Source: Melanopsichium pennsylvanicum (taxonomy: Eukaryota; Basidiomycota; Ustilaginomycetes; Ustilaginales). Taken from it: a stretch of DNA of 64,000 bases. The notes beneath the pieces were generated by a model. The model did not search any database. It was not told the DNA's origin and saw only the letters and a program-made list of their open reading frames with translations. The stretch is taken from assembly GCA_900208305.1 (NCBI GenBank), contig OAPG01000001.1, forward strand, positions 2,480,001 through 2,544,000, in the 5' to 3' direction. The translations under genes were made by a program, and so were the position numbers. This document shows positions 34,373 through 44,847 of this stretch, one piece after another. The first letter of the stretch is position 1. Each line of letters opens with the position of its first letter.

Positions 34373-35272
34373 GTTGAGGTATGAGGTATGGAATGAGATG
34401 TAGTTGCAAGTAGGAAGGCGTATGAAGCTAGGCGCTGCGTGTGAAGGGTTGGTGCTAAGGTGGAGATGCTGATCGGCTAAGCGTGTTGGTATGAGAGATA
34501 GATGAGCAGGATTTGTAGTGTCGATGTAGGCGTTTGGATCAGATGCGTGTAGTTGACTGCGCTTTCGAGCTTGGAGAGCAACACGATATGCATGTGAATA
34601 TGTTGGGTATCAAAAGCTTTCGATTTGACTAGACAGGTTAAGCTACACGAAATAGGTGTGATCTGATATCAATCGTGCTGGAGGGTGATGATGATGATCA
34701 AAATGATGTATGGTCTTTGCAACGAGAGGGATGGGTGAGGAAAGGTGATAAGCTCGTTTGGATGTGAATAATTTCAGAGTCGCTGTTTGTATACTCTCTC
34801 TCTTTCTCTCTTTCACTCGGGTATTATTACTTGACACAATCCACACAGTATCGCGTTCAGCTGAAATATGGATAGATAAATCAACCAATTTTTAAATATT
34901 GATTGGTTTGTATTTTGTGTGATAGTACCGAGATGCTGTGCTGTAATGTGCAATGATGTGATGGTATGGTGTTGGCGCTCAAACCCTTTGTTTGGCTTGA
35001 ATTTTTGAATGTGGTATAGTAATATTTTACGGTTCGGTTTGGCGTGATTTCAATATGTTTATAGAAACTCATACTGTCGTCGAGCAGACCTGCTATACAT
35101 AACTATTAATACTAAATTACACCATCGAAATTTCTGACTGCCTTTTATCCTCCACCTGTGCTGCGTGCTGCGTGCTGCGTGCTGCGTAATTTGTGGTATC
35201 AACACGGCCTGACTTATTATTACATATTTTGAGTTGCTCCCATCTTGTCTTTCTTGATTGTGTTTTTACGAC
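34373..35272. promoter_or_regulatory. divergent region between Rab5 and NIF3 genes
   Basis: 0.9 kb shared upstream region, AT-rich to the right, with a CT-rich run near 34,791-34,814 and a 7-bp tandem repeat at 35,161-35,188. No gene is seen. Confidence 0.45.
35161..35188 (+). repeat. 7-bp tandem repeat (CTGCGTG, 4 units)
   Basis: Four head-to-tail copies of CTGCGTG, the last ending in A, about 85 bases before the NIF3 start. Confidence 0.9.
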
Positions 35273-36364
35273 ATGCTTCTGCATTCATGTGCATTCTCAA
35301 TCCACTTGAAGCATACTTGGTCACCATCAATACCTTTCAATTTGCTTCGTACACCTATACCACCTCCTTTTTTGGTACCTAGACCCACACGATCATTTGG
35401 ATGTACAAGCTCATTCGGCACCTCTCGAATTACCATGTCGCAACCCAACTGGGAGATTACGGATTCAGTGAGGGCAAATCCCATCCTTGCTCACACCATG
35501 GAAGCTATGAGACGTATCGCGCCTCTTGAACTCGCCGACACATCGTTTGACAACGTCGGCATCCTTCTTCAAGCACCGTCACCAATATCTGAATCATCAT
35601 CATCGCAGTCTCACAAGCATGGAATCATGCTCGCCATCGACCTTACTACAGATGTTTGCCAAGAGATCCTTTCCTCCCCGAACAATATCAAGCTCGCCAT
35701 CATCTACCATCCTATCATCTTCCGTGGGCTCAAGTCGCTCACGTTTGCCGATCCGCAACAGACCAGCTTGCTTCGTCTAGCTGCCGCTGGTGTGAGCGTA
35801 TTCTGCCCACATACCAGCCTTGATGCTACACCTGGAGGAATCAATGACTGGCTCGGCAAAGTGGTGTCGTCAAAACATGCTTTCACCGAGCTTGAATCTG
35901 ACGACGCACTCAGTAGCTTTAGGCAAAAAATCTACCCCTATCTTAGCACCACCAAGAATACTCTAAAAGGATTTGAGCGCGCGGGCATGGGCAGACTGAT
36001 CGAGCTCGATGCTCCAGAGACATTCGAAGAGATTGTTAGAAGGGTCAAGCAGAACTTAAACTTGACCCATGTTCAAGCATGCAAAGCCACCGACAATCAA
36101 ATCAAGACGGTTGCCGTTTGCGCTGGGTCGGGATCTAGCGTATTTTCAGGTGTCAAGGCGGACTTGTATCTCACAGGTGAACTTTCACATCACGAAATCT
36201 TGGCATACAAAGCAGCAGGAGCATGCGTCATTGTAACAAATCATACCAACACAGAGAGAAAGTATTTACGAGACGTGCTTCAGCATTGGTTGCGTAGCGA
36301 ATTGCCCGAGCAATACTCGATTTCTGTTTCCAAGACCGATCGCGATCCTTTGACTGTATTCTAA
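35273..36364 (+). CDS. NIF3: NIF3-family (NGG1-interacting factor 3) protein, possible dual start
   Basis: The conserved protein starts at ATG 35435 (MSQPNWEITDSVRANPIL) and gives 309 residues, close to the 288 of yeast Nif3. It carries LADTSFDNVGILLQAP, MLAIDLTTDVCQEILSS, LAIIYHPIIFRGLKSLT, VFCPHTSLDATPGGINDW, VAVCAGSGSSVFSGVKADL, YLTGELSHHEILAYKAAG and VTNHTNTERKYL, the His/Asp metal-site motifs of NIF3/DUF34 hydrolase-like proteins. An in-frame ATG at 35273 adds 54 residues with Arg, Lys and His but no Asp or Glu, as expected for a mitochondrial presequence; yeast Nif3 is found in mitochondria. I give the longer form and note the shorter one. The biochemical activity of NIF3 is still uncertain. 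Confidence 0.88.
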   Translation: MLLHSCAFSIHLKHTWSPSIPFNLLRTPIPPPFLVPRPTRSFGCTSSFGTSRITMSQPNWEITDSVRANPILAHTMEAMRRIAPLELADTSFDNVGILLQAPSPISESSSSQSHKHGIMLAIDLTTDVCQEILSSPNNIKLAIIYHPIIFRGLKSLTFADPQQTSLLRLAAAGVSVFCPHTSLDATPGGINDWLGKVVSSKHAFTELESDDALSSFRQKIYPYLSTTKNTLKGFERAGMGRLIELDAPETFEEIVRRVKQNLNLTHVQACKATDNQIKTVAVCAGSGSSVFSGVKADLYLTGELSHHEILAYKAAGACVIVTNHTNTERKYLRDVLQHWLRSELPEQYSISVSKTDRDPLTVF

Positions 36365-37103
36365 ACAAGACCTCGTTGTTGATACCATATTAGGCTTGTC
36401 ATGCCTGCCTGATTCGATTGACGCCATTGCCTCGATTGAGACGCGTGGCAGTGTAAATTCAGAAGAAAAAGAAAAGAAAAGAAAAAAAAAAAGAAAAAAA
36501 AGAATGGGCGCCCGCCATACACTGGTTTCACATTTGTGCTGTGCAAAGGGAAATCAACGGGGCTCAATCTCATTTATCAATCTCATTTATCAATCTCATT
36601 TATCAATCTCATTGAGAGGGTACCAAGCGCGTTTAAATATTATCATAAAATAATGGCGAATGAGAAGATCCGGGCAGGAAAGCAAGTTGGTTGTCGGTGC
36701 AACACAAATTCAATTTAGCCTTACACAGTTAGAGTACATTACTACTCACTCTAATTCAATCCTGCTCCACGTTACCATCAAGCTACATGGAATATCAACA
36801 ATCAATCACCTCTTACCTTCCCCACCTGTCACCAACTGACAGCACTCGTCGACCAAATCTATCCTGCCACAGTTTTCCTACATCCGATTTGTGTCCACTT
36901 ACACACATCCACCACCTACAACACTTTTGCTATCATCATCTTGGATCGGGAGCGCGACTGCTTTTTCAATAGCTTCTCAACTCGCAAAGCCTGTAGTAGG
37001 CAACATCCAAGATATCTTTTTTTTTGCAAATCACAAGAGCCATTGAAAATCAAGAGCGACAAACTGCATCTCAAAGGTCATTGCGACCACATTTTAGCCC
37101 ACC
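36365..37103. other. intergenic region between NIF3 and Erv41-like genes
   Basis: It holds a purine-rich tract at about 36,462-36,504, a 13-bp tandem repeat at 36,566-36,613, and the promoter of the Erv41-like gene. No gene is seen. Confidence 0.45.
36566..36613 (+). repeat. 13-bp tandem repeat (3.7 units)
   Basis: Units AATCTCATTTATC begin at 36,566, 36,579 and 36,592, followed by a partial unit. Confidence 0.95.
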
Positions 37104-38390
37104 ATGACCGATCTTCTGGATTCGTTGGATAAGCTGCCCAAGATGCGTCAATTCGATGCGTTTCCCAAAACACAATCCATCTACACACAGCGTTCCTCCA
37201 AAGGCGGTCTGCTCACCCTCATCTCTACTGTCACCCTCCTCGCTCTACTATGGACCGAACTTTCGTCCTACCTCTACGGCGAGCGAGCTTACTCTTTCGC
37301 GGTGCATGACCAGCTCCAATCCACAATGCAGATCAATATGGACATGACGGTTGCCATGAAATGTCACTATCTCACCATTGACGTTCGAGACGCTGTTGGA
37401 GATCGGCTGCATGTCTCTGACTCGGAATTCACCAAGGATGGCACTAGGTTTGAAATTGGTCATGCGGACCGACTCGATGCAATGCCAAGAGAGGAGATCT
37501 CGGTGCAAAAAACCATCAATCAAGCTCGTAAAAAACCCTTATACCGAAAGAAGCCCAAGAACAAAAAGTTTAGTAGACAGGTTGCATTTCAGAAAACTGC
37601 TCACATCGTCGCCGATGGTCCAGCATGCAGAATTTACGGAAGCATGGAGGTCAAAAGGGTCACTGGTAATCTTCACATCACAACGTTGGGTCATGGTTAT
37701 TTGAGTATGGAACATACTGATCACAAGTTGATGAATTTGAGTCATGTGATTCATGAATTCAGCTTTGGTCCTTATTTCCCCGAAATTTCGCAACCTTTGG
37801 ATTCATCGGTGGAAACAACTGACAAACATTTTACCGTATTTCAGTACTTTGTATCCGCCATACCCACCCTCTTTGTCGATGCTAGGGGTAGAAAGTTGCA
37901 CACGCACCAATATTCTGTCACCGATTACACTAGACAGATTGAACATGGTAAAGGTGTTCCAGGTATCTTTATCAAGTACGATATTGAGCCATTACAGATG
38001 ACGATTAGGGAAAGAAGTACGGGTTTGATACAATTTTTAGTCAGATTGGCTGGAGTTTTGGGAGGTGTATGGGTTTGTGTAGGTTACGCTTTTCGTGTAA
38101 CCAATCGTCTCACCAATTTTGCTACCAATGTTGCAGCAACGACGACTGACGAGGATAGTGCAGAGAGTTATGCGGCTAGTTATGGATATTCGAGATCAGG
38201 TTTAGTTAAAAGTCAAAGTTGGATGTCTAGGAATGGTGCAACAGCTACAGCAGCAGCGGCGGCGGCGGCGGGAGATGCAGTTGGAAAATTAAAACATAAA
38301 TGGACTGGTTTCGGTGGTGGAAAAAATGGTCATAGAAAGGTTGACAGTGTTCAACAGAGGATTATGAGTGAAGAGGGTAGATCTTTCTGA
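37104..38390 (+). CDS. ERV41: ERGIC-type ER-Golgi vesicle protein, Erv41 homologue
   Basis: 428 residues from ATG 37104. The N-terminus MRQFDAFPKTQSIYTQRSSK and the first membrane span GGLLTLISTVTLLALLWTEL match Erv41/ERGIC2. A lumenal domain follows, with MQINMDMTVAMKCHYLTIDV, CRIYGSMEVKRVTGNLHIT, LGHGYLSMEH, HVIHEFSFGPYFPEISQPLD, and FVSAIPTLFV, and a second span (IQFLVRLAGVLGGVWVCVGY). Erv41 works with Erv46 as a retrograde receptor for ER-resident proteins in COPI/COPII vesicles. The cytosolic tail is longer than in yeast and carries an Ala run (GCAGCGGCG-type repeat). Third codon positions in the second half are A/T-rich. Confidence 0.92.
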   Translation: MTDLLDSLDKLPKMRQFDAFPKTQSIYTQRSSKGGLLTLISTVTLLALLWTELSSYLYGERAYSFAVHDQLQSTMQINMDMTVAMKCHYLTIDVRDAVGDRLHVSDSEFTKDGTRFEIGHADRLDAMPREEISVQKTINQARKKPLYRKKPKNKKFSRQVAFQKTAHIVADGPACRIYGSMEVKRVTGNLHITTLGHGYLSMEHTDHKLMNLSHVIHEFSFGPYFPEISQPLDSSVETTDKHFTVFQYFVSAIPTLFVDARGRKLHTHQYSVTDYTRQIEHGKGVPGIFIKYDIEPLQMTIRERSTGLIQFLVRLAGVLGGVWVCVGYAFRVTNRLTNFATNVAATTTDEDSAESYAASYGYSRSGLVKSQSWMSRNGATATAAAAAAAGDAVGKLKHKWTGFGGGKNGHRKVDSVQQRIMSEEGRSF

Positions 38391-38643
38391 TCAATTTTTT
38401 TTTTAATTTTTTTTTTCTTTTTTCCCCTCTTTTAAATAATGAAATTGAATTTGGCTCAAACAAAACATTCTCATCCAAACGAGCGAAAATTTCGTCAAAA
38501 CAAAAACAAAACATTCAAAACGTGAGACAAAAAATGGAGGTACAAAAAAAACATCACCCAAAGTAAAATTTTACTTTAACATTTTACGATGGATCCAAAA
38601 CCCCCCCCCACCAAAAACAGAAAGAAAAGCAAAAGACATTACT

Positions 38644-39837
38644 TTAAACAGCCAAAGAAGTATCCAACCCTCTAGTTTCTAAATGATCCAAACTCTTCCT
38701 TAGCGTAGCAATCTTGAATCTCAACGTCTTAATCGCCTCTGGCATCAACTTTTCAGCTGAAATGATACCTGTACTTTCCAAATCGAACAAAAAGTGATCT
38801 CGAACTCGACCTAATTTCACCTTGTCTTGAAATTCTTGATGCCTAAACACTTCTCTCGAAATAGTATCTTTCCTTGCATCTTGAACAAAAGCTTTCCTGT
38901 TGTTACCCGAACCTTGAACACCAATCACACCAGGAGGGAAGCACTTGATCAACTTGTCAATACTCTCATCCGGAATGGATTTCAATAGCTCAATATGCGG
39001 CAATAATCTATACGTTGCAGTCGCAACTGGAGAGAATTTCGCATGATCCTTTCCAATCCCCTTTTCACAGTGCAATTCCAAATCCAATTCCTGTCCCGGT
39101 CTCAACTTTGCAATCAAGATCTTATCGTGCACCGGCTTAGGTGGCGAATCCGCAAAATCTTGATCTTGACCACCTTTAGCGTCCCAAACCAACTGCTCCG
39201 AATACACATTATGACCAATGTAAAGTTTGTCCGGATCAGTTTCTCCACGAGCTGCGTTACGGTTTCTTTCGCATTTGGCTTTGAGGTGAAACACGACCGT
39301 GTTGCTATCGTCCGCATCGTCACCTGGCATACGCATTAGAACTTTGTTCGGATTGATGGCCAGAGGAATTAAACCAAGACGATGCGATAGCACTTCATCT
39401 TGGATGATCGAAGTATTGTTCCAAATATAGACGTGCTCAATGGCTACGGTGGGTACTTCGGCCATAAGCACTCGTCGAATAGCGTTGGCGATGGATGCGT
39501 CCACACCGATAAGATCGAATTCGCAACTTGCGTTCGAGAGTCGAGTGATGATGACTTTGAGATTCTCATTCACCCAACCGAGGTTAAACGTGTGATTCTC
39601 ACCAGGGTAGTGCAGAGGAAAATCCGTGTTGGCGACAGATCCGACGCGTTCTGGGAGAATCTCTACGAGTCTGCGCTGATCAACGGGTGCAGATGATTTG
39701 GAGTCATCAAAAATACTCGATGCGACAGGATCGTTGATGAGGCTGCCACTGGGTTGAAACGTAGATGGCTCGTCCACTTGAATTGGCTGCTCGACGCGAG
39801 CTGCCATGCTAGATCGCTTCGAGGCTTTGGGCGCCAT
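38644..39837 (-). CDS. RPC40: DNA-directed RNA polymerases I and III subunit AC40
   Basis: 397 residues from ATG 39837, stop TAA at 38,644-38,646. After a short variable N-terminus the alpha-like fold begins: FNLGWVNENLKVIITRLSNA, CEFDLIGVDASIANAIRRVL, MAEVPTVAIEHVYIWNNTSI and IQDEVLSHRLGLIPLAINPN, the signatures of the bacterial alpha-subunit N-terminal domain in RPAC1/AC40. LKAKCERNRNAA and ELHCEKGIGKDHAKFSPVAT follow. AC40 pairs with AC19 as the assembly platform shared by Pol I (rRNA) and Pol III (tRNA, 5S) in the nucleus. Length and domains are normal. It is divergent from the FAD monooxygenase gene. Confidence 0.95.
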   Translation of the reverse strand: MAPKASKRSSMAARVEQPIQVDEPSTFQPSGSLINDPVASSIFDDSKSSAPVDQRRLVEILPERVGSVANTDFPLHYPGENHTFNLGWVNENLKVIITRLSNASCEFDLIGVDASIANAIRRVLMAEVPTVAIEHVYIWNNTSIIQDEVLSHRLGLIPLAINPNKVLMRMPGDDADDSNTVVFHLKAKCERNRNAARGETDPDKLYIGHNVYSEQLVWDAKGGQDQDFADSPPKPVHDKILIAKLRPGQELDLELHCEKGIGKDHAKFSPVATATYRLLPHIELLKSIPDESIDKLIKCFPPGVIGVQGSGNNRKAFVQDARKDTISREVFRHQEFQDKVKLGRVRDHFLFDLESTGIISAEKLMPEAIKTLRFKIATLRKSLDHLETRGLDTSLAV

Positions 39838-41212
39838 CTTGGACTCGGATAATTCCAGAGTTCTCGATCAGATTGTGTGGTTGGCTGAGATCACGTTTTG
39901 CATGCTCAGAGCCTGGCTTCTAGTCGCGCTCTACGAGATGTCCAAACTCGAACCTCTTTCGGCGAGACTGTTGTGGTCGTAGCGTGAAAAGGCGTTTTAC
40001 GGTGATCCGAACGAATTGTGTGTGTGTGTGTGTGCCTCTCCTTGCGCAGTATTGAAAGGAACTAAGATTTAAAATGGCGAGCAGAAGAGTCGCCGTGTTG
40101 TTGCAGCAAAAAGAAACATAACTTGCTTGATCCCACCGTTGTCCAAAATCGAAAAAATTTCCGCGACTCTCTGAGACGCTCCAACTCCCGACTTCCATCT
40201 CTCCTTTACTTATCAGCTAGTGTCATGTTAAATTTAATTTCCATCTGAATTCAATTGACTCTAAATTCAATTAATTAAAAGAAATGTATGTAAACTACGA
40301 TTCAACATTTCTCAAAATACAACATTTGTGTGGTCTTGATCGTTACAGACTGCAAACTGCTGTTCACAGTGTTGCCCACGGATGCCTTGTATTCTCCACC
40401 TGTTCCGTGCTAACTTAGGGTTGGCTTTGTTCAAGATCTAGCCGCAAAGTCACAACCGAGGCAGTCAAGATCTGGATCTTCTGCACCCTGATTTGGCTTG
40501 AGCTTGCTACTCTTCAGCATGTGCCTTCTCCAATTCTCAAACCAAGCTGGCTCATTACCGGCCACAGATCAACCTAAGAGCTTTTAACCTGTTGCCTCAG
40601 TACGCTCGCGTGACCAATGGTTCGAAATACGGCAACTTGATTGCTATGGAGGCAAAAAAGCGTTGCGTTGCGTTGCGTTGCGTGGTGTTGGAGAACCGTT
40701 TTCGCTTGTAGAGCAAGACTTAAACCTCGATGACGGACAGGTAGTATGAACAGACTAATTTGGGCCTATACCACAAAAAGCTTATGGCCAAAACATGACA
40801 GCGCGCTGTTTCCCCTGTTTTTTTCTCGACATTGCGTACACCCCCATCTGGGCCGAATTCTTGGTTCCAACCGAACGCGCACTTGACCTCACTCATGTCG
40901 TAGATGCTGCCCAGACAAGTGCTCTGAAAGTGGGGCTCCATTGTCTACCAGTAGTGCCAGTGCCAGTGTCTGTGCTTGAGCTTGATTGCTAATCTCAATG
41001 ATGGCACACAAACATCGAAACGCCACATCGGCGTTGCAGTCCGGGTTACTAACTCTTGAATGAATGACCGACGACGAAACAAACACGAGCAATAGATAAC
41101 TGATGTACTATCTGATACAAGCCACACCGACTAAAGAAAGCTCTTCATTCCTTGCCATTTTCCCGCCTTTCATATCCCACTTATTCTCTTCTCACACACA
41201 ATCCTCGCCCTG
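39838..41212. promoter_or_regulatory. divergent region between AC40 and FAD monooxygenase genes
   Basis: 1.4 kb. A GT run lies at about 40,018-40,034 close to AC40, and a GCGTT pentanucleotide repeat at 40,660-40,684. This is the left border of the accessory metabolic region. No gene is supported. Confidence 0.45.
40660..40684 (+). repeat. pentanucleotide repeat (GCGTT, 5 units)
   Basis: Five tandem units, the last GCGTG. Confidence 0.9.
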
Positions 41213-42555
41213 ATGACGATTGAACAAACAAGCAAACTTCGCATCCTCATCGTGGGCGCAGGCATTGCTGGTCTTGCAGCTGCCAGGGCGCTACGAGAAG
41301 ACCACGAGGTGCACGTCTTCGAATCGTCAAGCTTCAAGACTGAATTGGGAGCTGCCATCCAGTAAGTCGTTTGCCTCTTGTTCTCGCTTGAAAATCTGCT
41401 TTTGGATGGCATCTGACAAACAAACAACAAATCTTTTTCAGCACGGGTCCCAATGCAACCAGAATCCTTCAGAAGTGGGGAATGGACCTTGAGCGTCTTG
41501 AGTCGCCCAACTGCCGAAACCTTTACGAGTACAACATGTCGGGCAAGCTCGTGCTCGATCGTCCACTCAACACAATCGACATGTTTGGTGCACCTTGGCT
41601 GCTCAACCACCGCGTCTCCTTGCACAAGGAGCTATTGTACCTCGCCACCTCCGATGACGCAGCCCTTCCTGGAGAGCCTGCTAAACTTTACCTTTCCAGC
41701 AAGGTCGTCCAAGTTGATGGAGAAGCCGGCGTCATCACCCTTGCTGACGGAACCACTTTCCAGGGCGATATTATCGTCGGTGGTGATGGCATCAAGAGTG
41801 TGCTCCAGCAATACGTCCTTGGCCGACCTGCTAATGCCAAACCCAGTGGTCATTCGGCCTATCGTCTCTTGATTCCTTTCGAGAATCTCGGTAAGCTCAA
41901 CAATCAAGAGATCAACACGAGCCTGGCAAATCCCTCGATTACCATGTATGTAGGACAGGACAGGAGGTTGGTATGCTACACATGCAAGTACGATGGACGC
42001 GATCTCATGAACGTTGTTGCCATCATTCCTGATCAGGGGCTTTTCGAGAGTTCGACCGAGTCGTGGAGTGCCCAAGGATCGCTCACCGACCTGGCTGCTT
42101 CATTTGCAGATTTTCCTGCCTCAGCCAAGCAAATTCTTGGTCAGGCTACCGAGTGCGCGCTCTACCAGCTGCGTGATCAGGATCCTTTAGAGCAGTGGTA
42201 TCGAAATCGTGTGCTCATCATTGGCGATGCTGCCCATCCCATGTTGCCGCACTTGGGTCAGGGTGGTTCTCAAGCCATTGAAGATGCAGAAGCTCTTGCT
42301 TACGTCCTCAACTCCTCAAAAGGCTTGGATCAGCTCGAAAATGTCAAAGCTGCTCTGCAGCGTGTGCAGACATTGCGACACTACCGAGCCACTATTTCGC
42401 AGGAGCGATCCAGATCACAAGCCTTGGGCCCTCGACCAGGTTCGCAGGAAGAGTTGCTCGGTAAGAATCCATTCGAATTCACACGCTTCTTGTATGATTA
42501 TTTTGGTGCAGAGGACTGGGAGCGGAGGGTCAACGAGGGACGAACGGGTGTATAA
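41213..42555 (+). CDS. FAD-dependent monooxygenase, aromatic-ring (salicylate) hydroxylase-like
   Basis: Exons 41213-41361 and 41442-42555 join in phase 2 to 420 residues; the 80-nt intron has a GTAAGT donor and a TTTTTCAG acceptor. The N-terminal dinucleotide fold ILIVGAGIAGLAAARAL (GxGxxG at 15-20) binds FAD. TGPNATRILQKWGM, GDIIVGGDGIKSVLQQ (the DG motif), VLIIGDAAHPMLPHLGQGG (GD motif, about residue 311) and QAIEDAEALAYVL complete the class A flavoprotein hydroxylase signature. Such enzymes use NADPH and oxygen to hydroxylate phenolic substrates, often with loss of a carboxyl group, to give catechol-type products. No signal peptide is visible, so it should be cytosolic. The nearby extradiol dioxygenase could cleave such a product; the real substrate is unknown. 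Confidence 0.9.
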
Positions 42556-42864
42556 GATGACGTTTTTTCCGGATATCCTCATTACGTGTGCCTCTCTCTC
42601 TCAAATCAATTAGTTCGAATACCAAAATTGTGCTCTTTGACTTGCATATTTGTGCCCATTACTTGAGATTGTTCGACGCCCGGGATCTCGAGGATTGAAA
42701 GCTTGATACTGAGCATGTCCTTACATCGCACTCCTTCGTCATTGTTGTGCGAGATTGATGTATGCTCGACATGGTGCGCTCTCAAAATCTGGTTTCGGAT
42801 TTTCAATTTGAGATCAAGGAGATTGAACGACATTTCATTTCTGTACCTTTTCAAAGCGCGCTAT
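42556..42864. other. convergent 3' flanks
   Basis: About 310 bases between the converging monooxygenase and S15-hydrolase genes. Nothing further is seen. Confidence 0.5.
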
Positions 42865-44847
42865 CTACGTCTGAATGATGGGGAGAACAAGACAGCTGGC
42901 TAGCACATCGCTGCCGAGTACGGGCGTCTTGCTGCTGATACCGATGGTGTCGACGTTTTCAACCCGTACTGCGCCCGTGTGAATAACGTTGACGCCAGTG
43001 AGCTTCTCCTTGACACGATCCTCAGGGTGTGCATGGGTGAATACACCGCCTCCCTGCTGATCTTGAGGTCCCACTTCGAGCTGCAGAGTGTGATTGCGGG
43101 TGATGACAGTGTTGGTAGGCCAGATTTCAACATCGAGTGCATAGACCTTGTCATGCTCGATGGGTGCCACCTCGGTGCTGAGATAGTTGCGATGAGGCAA
43201 AAGCTCAGAGCTCTTGGTCTGGTCCACTTTTCGCACAGAGGCGCGCAGCCATCCTTTGACCACAGGGCAAGGGTCACCTGTGGTACCAGTGTAGTGAATC
43301 TCTTTGCCCTCCGCGTCAAGGTGTCGAAGCGTCACAAAGAGATCAATCTCGGAAGGAACCGAGCCGGTCTGTGAATCAGCAGCGACGCTCATCAGCAGAC
43401 GAAGGTGAGGGTGCCCAGTGATCTCGATCTCGTCGTCCTCGACCTTAAGCTCAAACTTGACACTCTCGCCATCGAAACCTCTGTAGCGAACTTGGTTGGC
43501 TGAGCTTACCTGATGAGCCTCAACACCAGCGGTATCGTTGGTGGCAGCAGCAGCAGCCTGTTGCTGGATCTTCTTGAGCTGGTGATCGGCACAGAGAAAG
43601 TATGGCGTATATCTGGTATTGGGCAAAGGCCACGCCGTGGTGACCTTCTCGGGGAAAGAGCGATCGCCCTCGATCGTGTTGTATTTTGGCGATCCTTTGC
43701 GAACGACATAGCTGACCGCGGGTACGCCTTGATCAGCATTTGGACCCTTGAGCCAACCACGGTCATCCTTCCCGTGAAGGAAGGCGTCGAGGAAGGACTT
43801 TTGCAGCTCGACGCGTTCAGGAAGGTAGAAGGGAAGATCGTGTCGGCCAGTGATGAGCCAGAGCCATTTATACTTGGAGCCAGCACCGAGATAACCAGCT
43901 ACGTTTCCGCGAAGATGAAGCGCGATACCGCCCCAATTGCCAACGCTGAGCAATGGGGTTTCAATGTCGCCAAGATTGAATTCGCGAGACGAGTAGTACT
44001 CCTGGTCAAGGAAAAAGTTTTTGACGTTGTCGACAGTTTGGTCAGTGCGATTTTCTTTGAGCTGCTCAGCGGTCAGAACGCCCTCGATGCTTGGAACCTT
44101 TGCGTTCCGACCAGGGCCCCATGTCTTGTTCGGACGAGGTGCGGCAGCGCGACCGTATTGGTTCGAGTTAATTTGAAAATTCTGCCAAAGGGCCACAAAC
44201 CCGTCTCCGTAGATGCCGCCCTTACGCACTCTGTCGCGATAGTAATCCGACATGCCTTCCCAAGGGATCATGGCAGAGAGGCCCTTGGGCTTGCGCGCGG
44301 CCACACGCCATTGGCTTCCAGCGTAGTACGAGATGCCTAGCATGCCGACCTTGCCCGATGACCAAGGCTGAGATGCAGCCCATTCGATCGAATGGAAGAA
44401 GTTGTTGGCCGTCTGATCAGACATTGTATCGAGGAAGCCGGGCGACTGGCCTGTGCCCTGCTCATCTACTCGAACAACAATGTAACCATGACGAGTCCAG
44501 TAGGTAGGCTCTGGAACTTCCCAGGCGGACAGCTCTGACTTTTGCTCGTCAGGCAAGTCGTCGAAAGACTCGGGGTAGAACTCGCTGTAGGCGATGTCCT
44601 TTCCGTAAGGTCCAGCTGTTATGAGGACGGGGTACTTGTTGCCCTGCTCCGTGTCTTTCGGGCGAAACACGTCGCAACGACAAACGTCGTTCTTGCCGTC
44701 CAAACGTGGAATGACAATGTCGACATTACGATCGTGGATAAGGCCAAGCACCTCTCGGGTGCTTTTGATAGCGTTAGCGCCAGGTACAACAGGTGCGGGC
44801 AGATGCGCTGACCTGTGTTCGAGCAAGCGGGCTCCGGCTTGTGACAT
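42865..44847 (-). CDS. CocE/NonD-type alpha/beta hydrolase (peptidase S15 family)
   Basis: 660 residues from ATG 44847; the frame opens 16 codons earlier but not at an ATG. The N-terminal hydrolase fold has VFRPKDTEQGNKYPVLITAG, then YWTRHGYIVVRVDEQGTGQS, and the nucleophile elbow GISYYAG (Ser about residue 173). The downstream acid and base fit NWGGIALHLRGN and GRHDLPFY (His about 336). A C-terminal jelly-roll domain follows (about 480-660) with EIEITGHPHLRLLMSVAADS and DLFVTLRHLDAEGKE. CocE-type enzymes cleave esters or amides; members in fungi have varied substrates. No signal peptide is seen. It sits tail-to-tail with the FAD monooxygenase and may act on a substrate or product of that pathway, which is inference from position only. 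Confidence 0.88.
   Translation of the reverse strand: MSQAGARLLEHRSAHLPAPVVPGANAIKSTREVLGLIHDRNVDIVIPRLDGKNDVCRCDVFRPKDTEQGNKYPVLITAGPYGKDIAYSEFYPESFDDLPDEQKSELSAWEVPEPTYWTRHGYIVVRVDEQGTGQSPGFLDTMSDQTANNFFHSIEWAASQPWSSGKVGMLGISYYAGSQWRVAARKPKGLSAMIPWEGMSDYYRDRVRKGGIYGDGFVALWQNFQINSNQYGRAAAPRPNKTWGPGRNAKVPSIEGVLTAEQLKENRTDQTVDNVKNFFLDQEYYSSREFNLGDIETPLLSVGNWGGIALHLRGNVAGYLGAGSKYKWLWLITGRHDLPFYLPERVELQKSFLDAFLHGKDDRGWLKGPNADQGVPAVSYVVRKGSPKYNTIEGDRSFPEKVTTAWPLPNTRYTPYFLCADHQLKKIQQQAAAAATNDTAGVEAHQVSSANQVRYRGFDGESVKFELKVEDDEIEITGHPHLRLLMSVAADSQTGSVPSEIDLFVTLRHLDAEGKEIHYTGTTGDPCPVVKGWLRASVRKVDQTKSSELLPHRNYLSTEVAPIEHDKVYALDVEIWPTNTVITRNHTLQLEVGPQDQQGGGVFTHAHPEDRVKEKLTGVNVIHTGAVRVENVDTIGISSKTPVLGSDVLASCLVLPIIQT

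Noticed and set aside
36941..37132. short ORFs upstream of the Erv41-like gene
   Set aside because: They lie in the leader of that gene and have no conserved feature.
43513..44340. 275-codon ORF on the plus strand inside the S15-type hydrolase
   Set aside because: It is antisense to a well-conserved protein and shows no domain of its own; its openness follows from the codon bias of the real gene.
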